This document shows positions 34,920-42,958 of a stretch of 64,000 nucleotides of DNA, piece by piece. A program made the translations under genes and the position numbers. Numbering within the stretch: position 1 is the stretch's first letter; every line of letters starts with the position of its first letter. The stretch comes from CBDBND01 sp965262665. Its GTDB lineage: Bacteria > Pseudomonadota > Alphaproteobacteria > Rhodospirillales > Rhodospirillaceae. Below the pieces are notes generated by a model, which did no database searches, was not told where the DNA came from, and was given only the letters and a program-made list of their open reading frames with translations. The DNA lies in contig CBDHFR010000004.1 of NCBI GenBank assembly GCA_965262665.1, forward strand, positions 992,001-1,056,000, in the 5' to 3' direction.

Positions 34920-36375
34920 TCGTCTCAGCGTAACGGTTGTGATGCCTTAGCGCTCCTTGTTGCTAGTAAAATCTTCAGCAACGTTGCGATAATGCCGCAA
35001 CGGATCGATGAAACTCAGCAAAATGAGTTCGGTCTTTTAGTAGACTGTTTCCGAAACTTCCCAAGCATTGTAATTTTGTGTGGAAGTGTCTCTAAGCGGA
35101 GTCCATAAATTCCCGGGCAGCGACTTCAGATGATCTGACGGTTGCATTTCGCGTGTCCGTTTCGGCGGTTACCATCGGCTTTTTTCGCGAGGAACGATGT
35201 CAGAACGGAAGCAGGCGAAATGAACGATTGTGAAGGATATGCGTACAATTCCGCGCCGCAGTTGTGTACAAGGACTATCGGCATAAGAGTTGACGATAAG
35301 CAAATCGACCGTAACGACCTATTTGCCGCGTGTCCATTTTCTCAGCGGCTTACGATGCGCTTTTTCATAGGGTCGGCCTGACGCAATCTTAGGCATGCGG
35401 CAGTGATGCATCTGAAGACGAGATGCGCGAACGGTTGCTGTGAGCACGACGGTGTGCTGCGGCAGGAGGCCTCAAAGGTTGTGCGCGACCGCGGCGACCA
35501 GTTTTTGAAGGTTGCCTTCATCTCTCGGGCTTGCCGCGCTAAGGTATTTCTGCGTTCAGTAAAGCGTCACCGCGGTTGGTGAAATCAGTATCGTGGCTAT
35601 CAGGTTGAACACCAAGCTGCTCAAAATGGTTAGAACCAGAGGGTATTTTCGCGCTGACGATGCTATGGCAAAGTCATATCGCAACCTAATCGACGCGATC
35701 AGCGCAAACGTGCTCAATCCCGAATCCGTAGAATTGAGGCCATAGTCCTTCGTTAGAGGAACCCCAAGAGTGAGACTTCGTCAGCGACGGTTGGTATCAC
35801 CTTGGCCGGGCGAAGGCTGTCACAGTCCGATCTTTGCGAGAGCCACAACGCGGGGTCTAATTTCGTGCATTGGCGCCATAACTTGGCACGAGCGTTTTGT
35901 TAGGGTACGCGGCGCTGCCTTCCATGGTTCCCTCTCGACCAAACCGGTCAGCTCTACCACTATCCACCTCGGGGCAATGCCGCTACGCTTCTATTAGGGC
36001 GTCAGCAGGAAGCCGGAAATCCCAATACCGCTCCAGTAGTAATTCGTTTTGCTCGGCGATACGGCGGCGAGAGGGCGCGCTAGTTCTCCTGCTCGCACCG
36101 TTCATCGGAGTTGCACCCAAACCATTTGCCTTCCAGACTTCCGTCTATTCCACATGTTCAGGAGCGGCAATGCCAATGCTCGGGCCGATGGCACGGCAAC
36201 GCAGGCACGTTAGTGAACCTATTTCTATATAATTTGACCCCGTGTCAAAGCATATCAAGCCTTAGACCGGTGGGTTACGTAACTCGGTTCTGCTTCTGTT
36301 GAAGCGGGACCATTCGATTCTTTCAGCCGGGACGATGAATTCATTTTCCGTGTCACATAAATTGGCACTAAGAAC
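34920..36375. other. Gene-poor 1.45-kb stretch between tracrRNA and IS copy 2
   Basis: Only short frames occur, in every phase, with no good start or family signature. A 40-codon minus-strand segment (RRRIAEQNELLLERYWDF) near 36100-36000 looks protein-like and may be the last piece of a lost gene. I see no second array, repeat or RNA. The stretch is probably decayed DNA carried inside the IS-flanked unit. Confidence 0.45.
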
Positions 36376-36624
36376 TTACGCACTATTATCCTCTGAGTGC
36401 GGCCGTTGCGAGCTTTCCGGCGTCGGCTTAGTCGGCTCGCTGGGCAGTTCTGGCGTGATGGCGGAGATATTGCGCCGGATTTCCTCGACCTCGTCCGCGC
36501 GTCCGGCAGCGATCATGTCGCGCGCCATGGCCTGGGCCGTGAACATGCAGGAGCGCAACAAGCGGATTTCGAGCTCGGTGCGCGGCCATTCGCGACGGTC
36601 GAGCGCCTCCGTCGCAAGCTCGAC
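36376..36624 (-). pseudogene. Hypothetical protein fragment cut by IS copy 2
   Basis: The minus-strand frame enters from the IS boundary at 36624 and ends at 36376. It reads RREWPRTELEIRLLRSC, then MFTAQAMARDMIAAGRADEV and EEIRRNISAITPELP, with a Pro/Ser-rich tail. This helical segment looks like the C-terminal end of a real protein whose N-terminus has been removed by the IS. The family is not recognised. It is the second gene at an IS boundary here that ends abruptly at the element. Confidence 0.45.
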
Positions 36625-36711
36625 TGTCTGACGTCAGCGCCTTTGGGACAAATTGAGGTAATTGCATAACGGAGGATTTCTGGCTCATCGTAGTGACCGA
36701 AGGGAACGAAG

Positions 36712-37086
36712 ATGAGACAGAAATTAATGAGCAAGAACGACCCGGCGGAGAGAACGGTTCGGGATATTCGGCGCAAGACACGCAAGCAGTATACGGCTGA
36801 GGAGAAGATCCGGATCGTGGTGTCGGGCCTGCGCGGCGAGGAGAGCATCGCCGCCTTGTGCCGCCGCGAGGGCATCGCCGAGGGTCTGTATTACAGCTGG
36901 TCGAAAGAGTTTTTGGAAGCGGGCAAGAAGCGGCTCGCCGGCGACACCGGGCGCCAAGCGACCTCGGGCGAGGTTAAAGGCCTCCGCCAGGAGATGCGCG
37001 ACTTGAAGGAGTTGGTCGCCGAACTTTCGCTGGAGAACCGTCTTCTCAAAAAAAACATGCTCGGGCACGGGGGAGACGAGGAATGA
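36712..37086 (+). CDS. IS3-family transposase orfA, copy 2
   Basis: A 124-residue orfA identical in protein sequence to copy 1: helix-turn-helix (QYTAEEKIRIVVSGLRGEES) plus coiled coil (KELVAELSLENRLLKKNM). One silent change (GCATTGCC versus GCATCGCC) separates the genes. The stop overlaps the orfB ATG (ATGA) and the eight-A run near the end is preserved. It should bind both IS copies in the window equally, so either could drive movement of the intervening CRISPR locus. Confidence 0.85.
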   Translation: MRQKLMSKNDPAERTVRDIRRKTRKQYTAEEKIRIVVSGLRGEESIAALCRREGIAEGLYYSWSKEFLEAGKKRLAGDTGRQATSGEVKGLRQEMRDLKELVAELSLENRLLKKNMLGHGGDEE

Positions 37087-38063
37087 GGTATCGCGCATCC
37101 GAGAAGCTGGAGATCATCCGCCTGGTCGAGCAGTCCCACCTGGGCGTCGGGTCCACTTTGGACAAGCTGGGCATTCCGAAGACCACCTTTTATCGCTGGT
37201 ACGATCGTTTTCTGGCCTTTGGCGACGCCGGTCTTGAGGATCGCAACAGCAGCCCGGGCCGGGTATGGAACCGGATCCCGGATGATGTCCGGGGGCAGAT
37301 CATCGATCTTGCCCTGGAGGAGACACAACTGTCGCCCCGGGAACTGGCCGTCAGGTTTACGGACACCAGGGGCTACTTTGTCTCGGAAGCCTCGGTTTAT
37401 CGGCTTCTCAAAGCCCACGACCTGATCACCAGCCCCGCTTTCGTGATCATCAAGGCAGCCGATGAGTTCCGCGACAAGACCACGGCGCCGAACCAGCTGT
37501 GGCAGACCGACTTCACCTATCTCAAGGTCATCGGCTGGGGCTGGTTTTATCTGTCGACCATCTTGGACGACTATTCCCGCTACATCATTGCTTGGAAGCT
37601 CTGCACCAACATGACGGCGGACGATGTGACGGCAACACTGAAGTTGGCGCTAGAAGCCTCAGGCTGCAATCGCGCCAATGCCGTCCACAAGCCGAGGCTG
37701 CTCAGCGACAACGGCTCGTCCTATATCTCCAGCGATCTGGCTGAATGGCTCGGGGACCACGGTATGGATCACGTTCGGGGCGCACCGTATCACCCGCAAA
37801 CCCAGGGCAAGATCGAGCGCTGGCATCAAACGCTGAAGAACCGGATCCTGCTTGAAAATTATTATCTACCCGGCGATCTCGAAAACCAGATCAGCGCCTT
37901 CGTCGATCGCTACAACAACCAACGCTACCACGAGAGCATCGGCAACGTAACTCCAGCCGACGCCTACTTTGGACGCCACACCGCCATCATCGAAAAGAGA
38001 AAAAAGATCAAAAAACTGACCACCCAAAACCGCCGCTTGAACCATCAACGCCAAGCGGCTTAA
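37083..38063 (+). CDS. IS3-family transposase orfB (DDE integrase core), copy 2
   Basis: A 326-residue DDE transposase with the complete triad: NQLWQTDFTYLKVIG, KPRLLSDNGSSYIS and QGKIERWHQTLKN. The TDFTY motif has the usual Tyr, unlike copy 1, so this is the more likely active copy. The C-terminal region differs from copy 1 by Ile for Ser near residue 308. It works with orfA on the imperfect inverted repeats at 36625 and 38136. Confidence 0.9.
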   Translation: MRYRASEKLEIIRLVEQSHLGVGSTLDKLGIPKTTFYRWYDRFLAFGDAGLEDRNSSPGRVWNRIPDDVRGQIIDLALEETQLSPRELAVRFTDTRGYFVSEASVYRLLKAHDLITSPAFVIIKAADEFRDKTTAPNQLWQTDFTYLKVIGWGWFYLSTILDDYSRYIIAWKLCTNMTADDVTATLKLALEASGCNRANAVHKPRLLSDNGSSYISSDLAEWLGDHGMDHVRGAPYHPQTQGKIERWHQTLKNRILLENYYLPGDLENQISAFVDRYNNQRYHESIGNVTPADAYFGRHTAIIEKRKKIKKLTTQNRRLNHQRQAA

Positions 38064-38136
38064 CATCAAACAAAGATGAGCCCGATCCTCCCTTATGAAA
38101 CACGCTCAACAGTCCCATTTGTTTTGATGACGGACA

Positions 38137-38588
38137 GTTACCACCCCGAGACCCGGGAACGTTTCCCGGATATGTACGACAACAGCCCCTTTTCGTTGGA
38201 TTGGCGCATCGAGGCGGATACCGTTCGGGTGTTTGAGACCGTGCACTTTCCACCCGTTGTGCAACAGCCCATGCTGGAAGTGCACAGCTATGCGGCGCCA
38301 GCCGCTGAAGCCTTGGACCGCTCCCGCAACAGCGCCCAAGCCACGTCGGCTGGTTGGTTTACCGCCCGGTTCAGATCCTGGCTCGACATGGACGATGTGG
38401 ACGGTTACCTGCTTTGGCACTCCGAAAAAACCAAAGTCAACGGATTGGGCGACTTGGATGACGACTACCTTACCCACGCGCGGGGTAATATCGAGAAGTT
38501 CGACATCTCACCCGAGTTCGATAGAGGTCCGAGCTATCTTGATCAGCGTCTGAGCGAGGGAGAGCAGTGGCACCGCAGCAAAAGATAG
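38137..38588 (+). pseudogene. DUF1838-like protein, C-terminal fragment cut by IS
   Basis: Directly after the IS right end an open frame encodes about 150 residues that follow the C-terminal half of the DUF1838-like proteins: DWRIEADTVRVFETVHFPP against the WIVGDDVW region, HSYAAPAAEALDRSRN against the WSTYHGSISEV block, RSWLDMDDVDGYLLWHSEKT against PGWLNMGDVQGNYVSRGFGRK, and a longer, divergent tail. The N-terminal half and leader are missing, removed by the IS. The frame remains open into the IS, but no proper start exists. A related fragment stands at the left edge of the island. An SDR gene follows after 14 bp, probably its former operon partner. Confidence 0.55.
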
Positions 38589-38602
38589 AGTGAGAAAGCC
38601 AC

Positions 38603-39388
38603 GTGAAAAATGTTCTATCGTTTTCGTTTTTTGTCTGGATATTGGCTTGTTCATTGAATGCCTGCGCCGAAACCGTGCTTATTACCGGAGCTAATACCGG
38701 GATCGGCTTGGAATTTGCCAAGCAGTATGCGGCGCGTGGCCATGAGGTCATCACGACTCATCGCCGGTCGAAGACGCCGGAGTTCTTGGCAACTTTAAAA
38801 GATACTTTTCCGGACCTTGTTATTATCGAACGCATCAATGTGCGAGACCTGGGCATGATCGACGCCATCGCTGCGAAGTATCGCGACAAGCCCATTGATA
38901 TTCTCATTAATAACGCGGCGATTGTTGCAGACCTCACAGACCCCACTCCACAGATTTTCGGCTCATTAGATTTCCCTCTCTTTAATGTGTTCATGGAGAC
39001 CAACGTCCGTGGTCCTTTAAAAATGTCGGAAGCCTTTTACGAGAGCGTGAAAAGTAGCCAAATGAAACGCGTCGTAATGATTTCATCTTTGGCTGGGTCC
39101 CTGGCAGAGCCACCAACGCGCTTGCCGGGCCGGGTCTATTACAAGACCAGTAAGGCAGCGCTTAATATGGCCATGATCACCATTGCCCGCGCGTCGAAAG
39201 ATGATGGTGTCTTGGCGGTGGCGCTTAATCCGGGCGGGGTAAAAGTAGAGAAGTTGGCGAACTTTAATGTCCCTGGCTTTATGGAACCTGCAGAAAGCGT
39301 GCTCGGTATGATGAAGGTGATTGATAATTTAACGCCTGAACAGTCTGGATTGTTCATTGATTGGAAAGGCCGCGTTCAGCAATGGTGA
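38603..39388 (+). CDS. Exported short-chain dehydrogenase/reductase
   Basis: A 261-residue SDR with a GTG start and a signal-peptide-like leader (FSFFVWILACSLNACAE). Then come the NAD(P)-binding motif LITGANTGIGLEFAKQYAAR, the structural motif ILINNAAIVADL, the catalytic Ser in VVMISSLAGSLAE and Y-x-x-x-K in VYYKTSKAALNMAM. All catalytic residues are in place. Its leader is unusual for an SDR because the cofactor is cytoplasmic; the segment may instead act as a membrane anchor. The stop overlaps the next gene's start (ATGGTGA), so it is coupled to the FGE-like gene. The substrate is unknown. Confidence 0.85.
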   Translation: MKNVLSFSFFVWILACSLNACAETVLITGANTGIGLEFAKQYAARGHEVITTHRRSKTPEFLATLKDTFPDLVIIERINVRDLGMIDAIAAKYRDKPIDILINNAAIVADLTDPTPQIFGSLDFPLFNVFMETNVRGPLKMSEAFYESVKSSQMKRVVMISSLAGSLAEPPTRLPGRVYYKTSKAALNMAMITIARASKDDGVLAVALNPGGVKVEKLANFNVPGFMEPAESVLGMMKVIDNLTPEQSGLFIDWKGRVQQW

Positions 39389-40323
39389 CTCACTCTGTAT
39401 GGCTAGGTTTTGCGGTCTTTGTCTCTGTATCATTTAACGCCGTATATGCATCGGCAGAACCCGCCATCATCAAAGACTGCGAATCCTGCCCTGAACTTGT
39501 TGTTATTCCAGCTAGCGGTTCTTTCACCATGGGTGCGGAAAGAGCCGAGGGGGATGCGTGGGGCATGCTTGAACGCATGTCGTCCAATGAGCGACCGGTC
39601 GCCGAGATCACAATTGCTCACTCTTATGCCGTCGGCCGTACCGAAGTAACGCGAGCTCAATTTAATGAATTTGTGGAAGAGACGGGATTCAAGACAAAGA
39701 AAGGCTGTTTTCACCTCACCAGCCGGGGCTGGTCGATGCAGCCAAGGCTCTCTTGGCGTGACAACAGCATCGGAGGTTCCAACGACCATCCAGTGCCGTG
39801 CCTGCGCCGCGCGGAGATGCTGGCCTACTTGGATTGGTTAAGCGTCAAAACAGAACATGGATACCGCCTGCCCAGCGAGGCGGAATGGGAATATGCCGCG
39901 CGAGCAAATTCGACGTTTCCAACCTTTTGGGGTGAAGACTGGACGCAAGCCTGTATATTTCAAAACGGCGCTGATCAGACATTCGTCAAAGTGGCACCGG
40001 ACATTCCTTACGGCCAATTCGCAGATTGCGACGATGGGTATGCGTTCACGTCACCCGTTGCCAGCTTTGAGCCAAACGCCTTCGGTCTCTACGACGTTGC
40101 GGGCAACGTTTCAGAATGGACGGCCGATTGTTATGCGGAAGGTCACGCAGGCGCGCCAAGGGATGGAGCCCCATTTACCAAACGATCCTGCCGAGCGTGG
40201 GTGGCCAAAGGGGGGTCCTGGGCTGGTTTCCCTGGGTTATTGAGGGTGGCGACACGCCTTCGCATTATCGCGACAACGACGGGGTCCGGTTTCGGCTTTC
40301 GTGTGGCACGCGACGTTAACTGA
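39382..40323 (+). CDS. Formylglycine-generating-enzyme/SUMF1-like secreted protein
   Basis: A 313-residue protein of the FGE-sulfatase (C-type-lectin-like) fold with a signal peptide (VWLGFAVFVSVSFNAVYASA). The family landmarks run in order: ELVVIPASGSFTMGAE, VGRTEVTRAQFNEFVEETGF, YRLPSEAEWEYAAR, AFGLYDVAGNVSEWTADCY and a terminal FGFRVARD. True formylglycine-generating enzymes have a conserved Cys pair near a GGSW segment; here KGGSWAGFPGLLRVATRLR lacks it, so this is a non-FGE member, perhaps a binding or structural protein. The start at 39382 gives the leader and the overlap with the SDR stop. Confidence 0.8.
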   Translation: MVTHSVWLGFAVFVSVSFNAVYASAEPAIIKDCESCPELVVIPASGSFTMGAERAEGDAWGMLERMSSNERPVAEITIAHSYAVGRTEVTRAQFNEFVEETGFKTKKGCFHLTSRGWSMQPRLSWRDNSIGGSNDHPVPCLRRAEMLAYLDWLSVKTEHGYRLPSEAEWEYAARANSTFPTFWGEDWTQACIFQNGADQTFVKVAPDIPYGQFADCDDGYAFTSPVASFEPNAFGLYDVAGNVSEWTADCYAEGHAGAPRDGAPFTKRSCRAWVAKGGSWAGFPGLLRVATRLRIIATTTGSGFGFRVARDVN

Positions 40324-40355
40324 GGGCACGCACTGGCACTGGCCAAAACTGCTGA

Positions 40356-40434
40356 CCCTGTTGAAAACCTTATCCGCCTATCTTCACGATGCAAACCGTT
40401 TAGGTGTGGATGGGGGTTTTCGGGAAGGACAGGT
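40356..40434. repeat. Dispersed imperfect-palindrome element, copy A
   Basis: An element of about 80 bp whose left arm (CCTGTTGAAAACCTTATCCG) is the inverted relative of the right arm, which read on the minus strand gives CCTGTCCTTCCCGAAAACCC. The middle reads ATCTTCACGATGCAAACCG. The same structure recurs at 42.9, 43.9, 44.0 and 49.3 kb. It lies in the gap before the GST gene. Confidence 0.6.
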
Positions 40435-40532
40435 GATTTTTCTCTCAACCGGGATATGATACAGCCTTTGCCGGGTCATGAGACCTGTCATTCCCGAAGA
40501 TCAATCTATTAGGAAAAGAGGACGCACGTATT

Positions 40533-41180
40533 ATGAGAATCTATGGCGCTATTCTTTCGCCGTTCGTTTGCCGCGTTTTGTTGGCTTTGCGCCACAAGGG
40601 TGTAAAGCACGAGGTGGTCATGCCCGAGGATGGGATCAAAACGCCAGAATACTTAGCCATGAACCCGCTCGGAAAAATACCAACCATGAAGGACGGCGCA
40701 ACGGTGCTTCCCGAATCTTCCGTCATCTGCGAATACATCGACGAAAAATATCCCAGAAAGAAAATAATCCCGGCGACACCGAAGGCAGCGGCAATGGCGC
40801 GCCTGTTGGCGACGATTTCCGAGCTCTATGTCCAGAACCCGGCAACGGCGCTATTCCGCCAACGGGATCCCGAAAGCCGCGACAAGGCCGTTGTAGAAGA
40901 AAAACTAGCTGAGTTGGACAAAGGGTTGGAAGTCCTCGGGCATTATTTGGATGCCAAGGGCCCGTGGGCCATGGGCAAAAGATTCACAGTGGCCGATTGC
41001 TTTGCGCTCCCTGCGCTGTTCTTTGTCCAGTTGACCATCCCCGGCTTTGGCGTCAAGGACCCGTTGGCCAAACATAAGAAGGTCAAGAAGTATTGGAATT
41101 CCCTAAAACGGACTCCTCTAACCAAACAGGTCATCAAAGAAATGAATGCCGAAGCCAAGCAATTCTTTGGCGGCAACTGA
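40533..41180 (+). CDS. Glutathione S-transferase family protein
   Basis: A 215-residue cytosolic GST. The thioredoxin-like N-terminal domain shows MRIYGAILSPFVCRVLLAL (a catalytic Ser or Cys in the SPFV region), NPLGKIPTMKDGATVLPESS (cis-Pro and the glutathione-binding Glu-Ser) and ICEYIDEKYP. The helical domain ends with KRFTVADCFALPALFFVQL, the conserved N-capping box with Asp. It should conjugate or transfer glutathione to an electrophile, or have a thiol-dependent reductase role. It is monocistronic, with the palindromic repeat about 100 bp upstream and a solute-binding protein gene downstream. Confidence 0.9.
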   Translation: MRIYGAILSPFVCRVLLALRHKGVKHEVVMPEDGIKTPEYLAMNPLGKIPTMKDGATVLPESSVICEYIDEKYPRKKIIPATPKAAAMARLLATISELYVQNPATALFRQRDPESRDKAVVEEKLAELDKGLEVLGHYLDAKGPWAMGKRFTVADCFALPALFFVQLTIPGFGVKDPLAKHKKVKKYWNSLKRTPLTKQVIKEMNAEAKQFFGGN

Positions 41181-41267
41181 AGCAGCCATCCCGGTTGGTT
41201 TTGACTCCGGCGCCTTGACCGCCGCTAAGGCCACCGCCAATCAGTATGACATGTCAGGAGTGGTCAA

Positions 41268-42881
41268 ATAACTTTACTCAAGCGTTTCCTCTTTTCCGTC
41301 GGCCTTGTGTTTGTGTGGGTCTTTCCCCTTTCGGCAGAGGTCGTGCTGCACCGCGGCAACGGCACTGAGCCGGATACTCTCGACCCGCATCGCGCCGCCG
41401 GCACTTGGGAAAACAACATTATCGGCGACATGTTCCTTGGCCTGACCACGGAGGCTGTCGACGGAACGTCCATTCCAGGCGCGGCGATAAGCTGGACTGT
41501 CAGTGAAGATGGTTTGGTTAATACTTTCGCACTACGTGAGGGCGCTGTTTGGTCCGATGGTATGCCGGTGACGGCCGGCGACTTTGTGTTCGGCTTTCGC
41601 CGCATTATCGATCCCCTGACGGCAGCCCGCTATGCCTCCCTCTTGTTTCCCATAAAGAACGCGTATCCCATCAACAAAGGTCAGATGACACCGGATCAAA
41701 TTGGTGTGCGGGCCATTGACCCGCTAACTCTCGAAATTACCCTCGAAAGTCCGTCGCCGTTCCTGTTGGAACTTTTGACCCACACCACAACGTTTGCGAT
41801 CCCGCAACATGCTTACGCAGAGCACGGTGAAGACTGGGTCAAGCCGGGCAACATGGTCTCGAATGGGGCCTATGCGCTAGAAGAATGGGTCTCCAATGCG
41901 CATGTGAAAGTGCGGAAGAACCCATTGTTTTATGATGCGGACAATGTTGCCATCGATACGGTGTTCTATTACCCGATTGAGGATGCGCGCACGGCGGTGA
42001 AGATGTTTCGCTCCGGCGAGATCGACATGAATATCACAACGGGCGGTTTTCCAGCGTCTCAAATGGAAGGGTTGATGGTGGAGTTTCCGGGTGAAGCGCG
42101 TGTCTACGCCTATTTGGGCAATAGCTATTTCCCGATGAACACGCGGCGGCCACCGTTTGATGATGTGCGTGTGCGCAAAGCCATCTCCATGCTGGTCGAC
42201 CGGGACATTATCAACAACCGCATTGTCAACGTTGGCAGCAAGTCAGCCTACGCCTTTGTCCCGCCCGAAACCAACAATCATCAGGCCGGTGCGCATGTCG
42301 ATTTTGCCGAACTGTCCATGCCCCAGCGCATCGCCGAAGCGCAGCGGCTGCTGGCAGAGGCAGGATACGGTGATGAGAATCCTCTGGAATTCGAGTTCAT
42401 CTTCCGCAGTTCTTACGACAACACGAGACGAATGGCAGGAACGGCGGCAATGCTCAAACGCGCCGGCGTGATCGCTAACATTGCCGGGTATGAAGCGCGT
42501 ATTGCCTACAACCGTATGCAGGAAGGAGATTTTGAAATAGGCGATGCGGGCTGGGCCGCCGATTACAACGATCCCTATAACTTTCTCTATCTCATGCTGT
42601 GCGATGCCGGACCGATGAATTACTCACGATACTGCAATCCGGCATTCGATGCGTTGATCGAACAGGCATCAAAGACACTCGATCTAAAAAAGCGTGCCAA
42701 GCTCATGGGGCAAGCCGAACAGATCATGCTTGACGACCACCCCGTTGTCCCCGTCGATTTCAGCACTCACCGGGTGCTCGTATCCAAGCGGGTGAAAGGA
42801 TATGCAGACGCCATAAACAATACTCACCGTACCCGGTACATGTGGTTAAACGATTCCGAGGCAAAGGCCGCGCAAAGATGA
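41268..42881 (+). CDS. Periplasmic peptide/nickel-type ABC solute-binding protein (SBP_bac_5)
   Basis: An OppA/DppA-like binding protein. Landmarks: VLHRGNGTEPDTLDPHRAAG, FALREGAVWSDGMPVTAGDF, RRIIDPLTAARYASLL, NPLFYDADNVAIDTVFYYPI, and AGWAADYNDPYNFLYLMLCD near the end. It captures small peptides for an ABC importer, but no permease or ATPase genes are adjacent, so it is an orphan. The leader (TLLKRFLFSVGLVFVWVFPL then SAE) requires a start at 41268, where the codon is ATA, seven bases after a perfect AGGAG at 41256-41260. The nearest standard codon, GTG 41307, would cut the leader in half. So either ATA is used, or ATG has been mutated or misread. Confidence 0.8.
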   Translation: MTLLKRFLFSVGLVFVWVFPLSAEVVLHRGNGTEPDTLDPHRAAGTWENNIIGDMFLGLTTEAVDGTSIPGAAISWTVSEDGLVNTFALREGAVWSDGMPVTAGDFVFGFRRIIDPLTAARYASLLFPIKNAYPINKGQMTPDQIGVRAIDPLTLEITLESPSPFLLELLTHTTTFAIPQHAYAEHGEDWVKPGNMVSNGAYALEEWVSNAHVKVRKNPLFYDADNVAIDTVFYYPIEDARTAVKMFRSGEIDMNITTGGFPASQMEGLMVEFPGEARVYAYLGNSYFPMNTRRPPFDDVRVRKAISMLVDRDIINNRIVNVGSKSAYAFVPPETNNHQAGAHVDFAELSMPQRIAEAQRLLAEAGYGDENPLEFEFIFRSSYDNTRRMAGTAAMLKRAGVIANIAGYEARIAYNRMQEGDFEIGDAGWAADYNDPYNFLYLMLCDAGPMNYSRYCNPAFDALIEQASKTLDLKKRAKLMGQAEQIMLDDHPVVPVDFSTHRVLVSKRVKGYADAINNTHRTRYMWLNDSEAKAAQR

Positions 42882-42890
42882 AGGGGTTTA

Positions 42891-42921
42891 AGCTGTCCCT
42901 TTCGAAAATCTCATCCACACA
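42891..42921. repeat. Dispersed repeat, half copy B
   Basis: The sequence GCTGTCCCTTTCGAAAATCT followed by CATCCACACAA is one arm of the dispersed palindrome family and starts 10 bases after the solute-binding-protein stop. The second arm is not present. It lies upstream of the APH-like start. Confidence 0.5.
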
Positions 42922-42958
42922 ACTTGCGCTCCGGCGCATTAACGAGGGATGTTCGCCA

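Larger units (their letters stand above)
36625..38136 (+). mobile_element. IS3-family insertion sequence, copy 2 (1512 bp)
   Basis: Same length, ends and orientation as the copy at 25867-27378. I found three single-base differences (one silent in orfA, two changing orfB residues). Flanks are CGAC on the left and GTTACC on the right, so no target duplication is seen. With copy 1 it frames a 9.2-kb unit holding the whole CRISPR-Cas locus, and its right end cuts a DUF1838-like gene. Confidence 0.9.

Noticed and set aside
35142..36302. Several short plus-strand frames between tracrRNA and IS copy 2
   Set aside because: None has a good start, codon bias or family match; overlapping frames in all phases suggest chance.
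14893..38136. Treating the whole stretch as a prophage
   Set aside because: No capsid, portal, terminase or tail genes are visible; only integrase, excisionase and ATPase of an integrative element.
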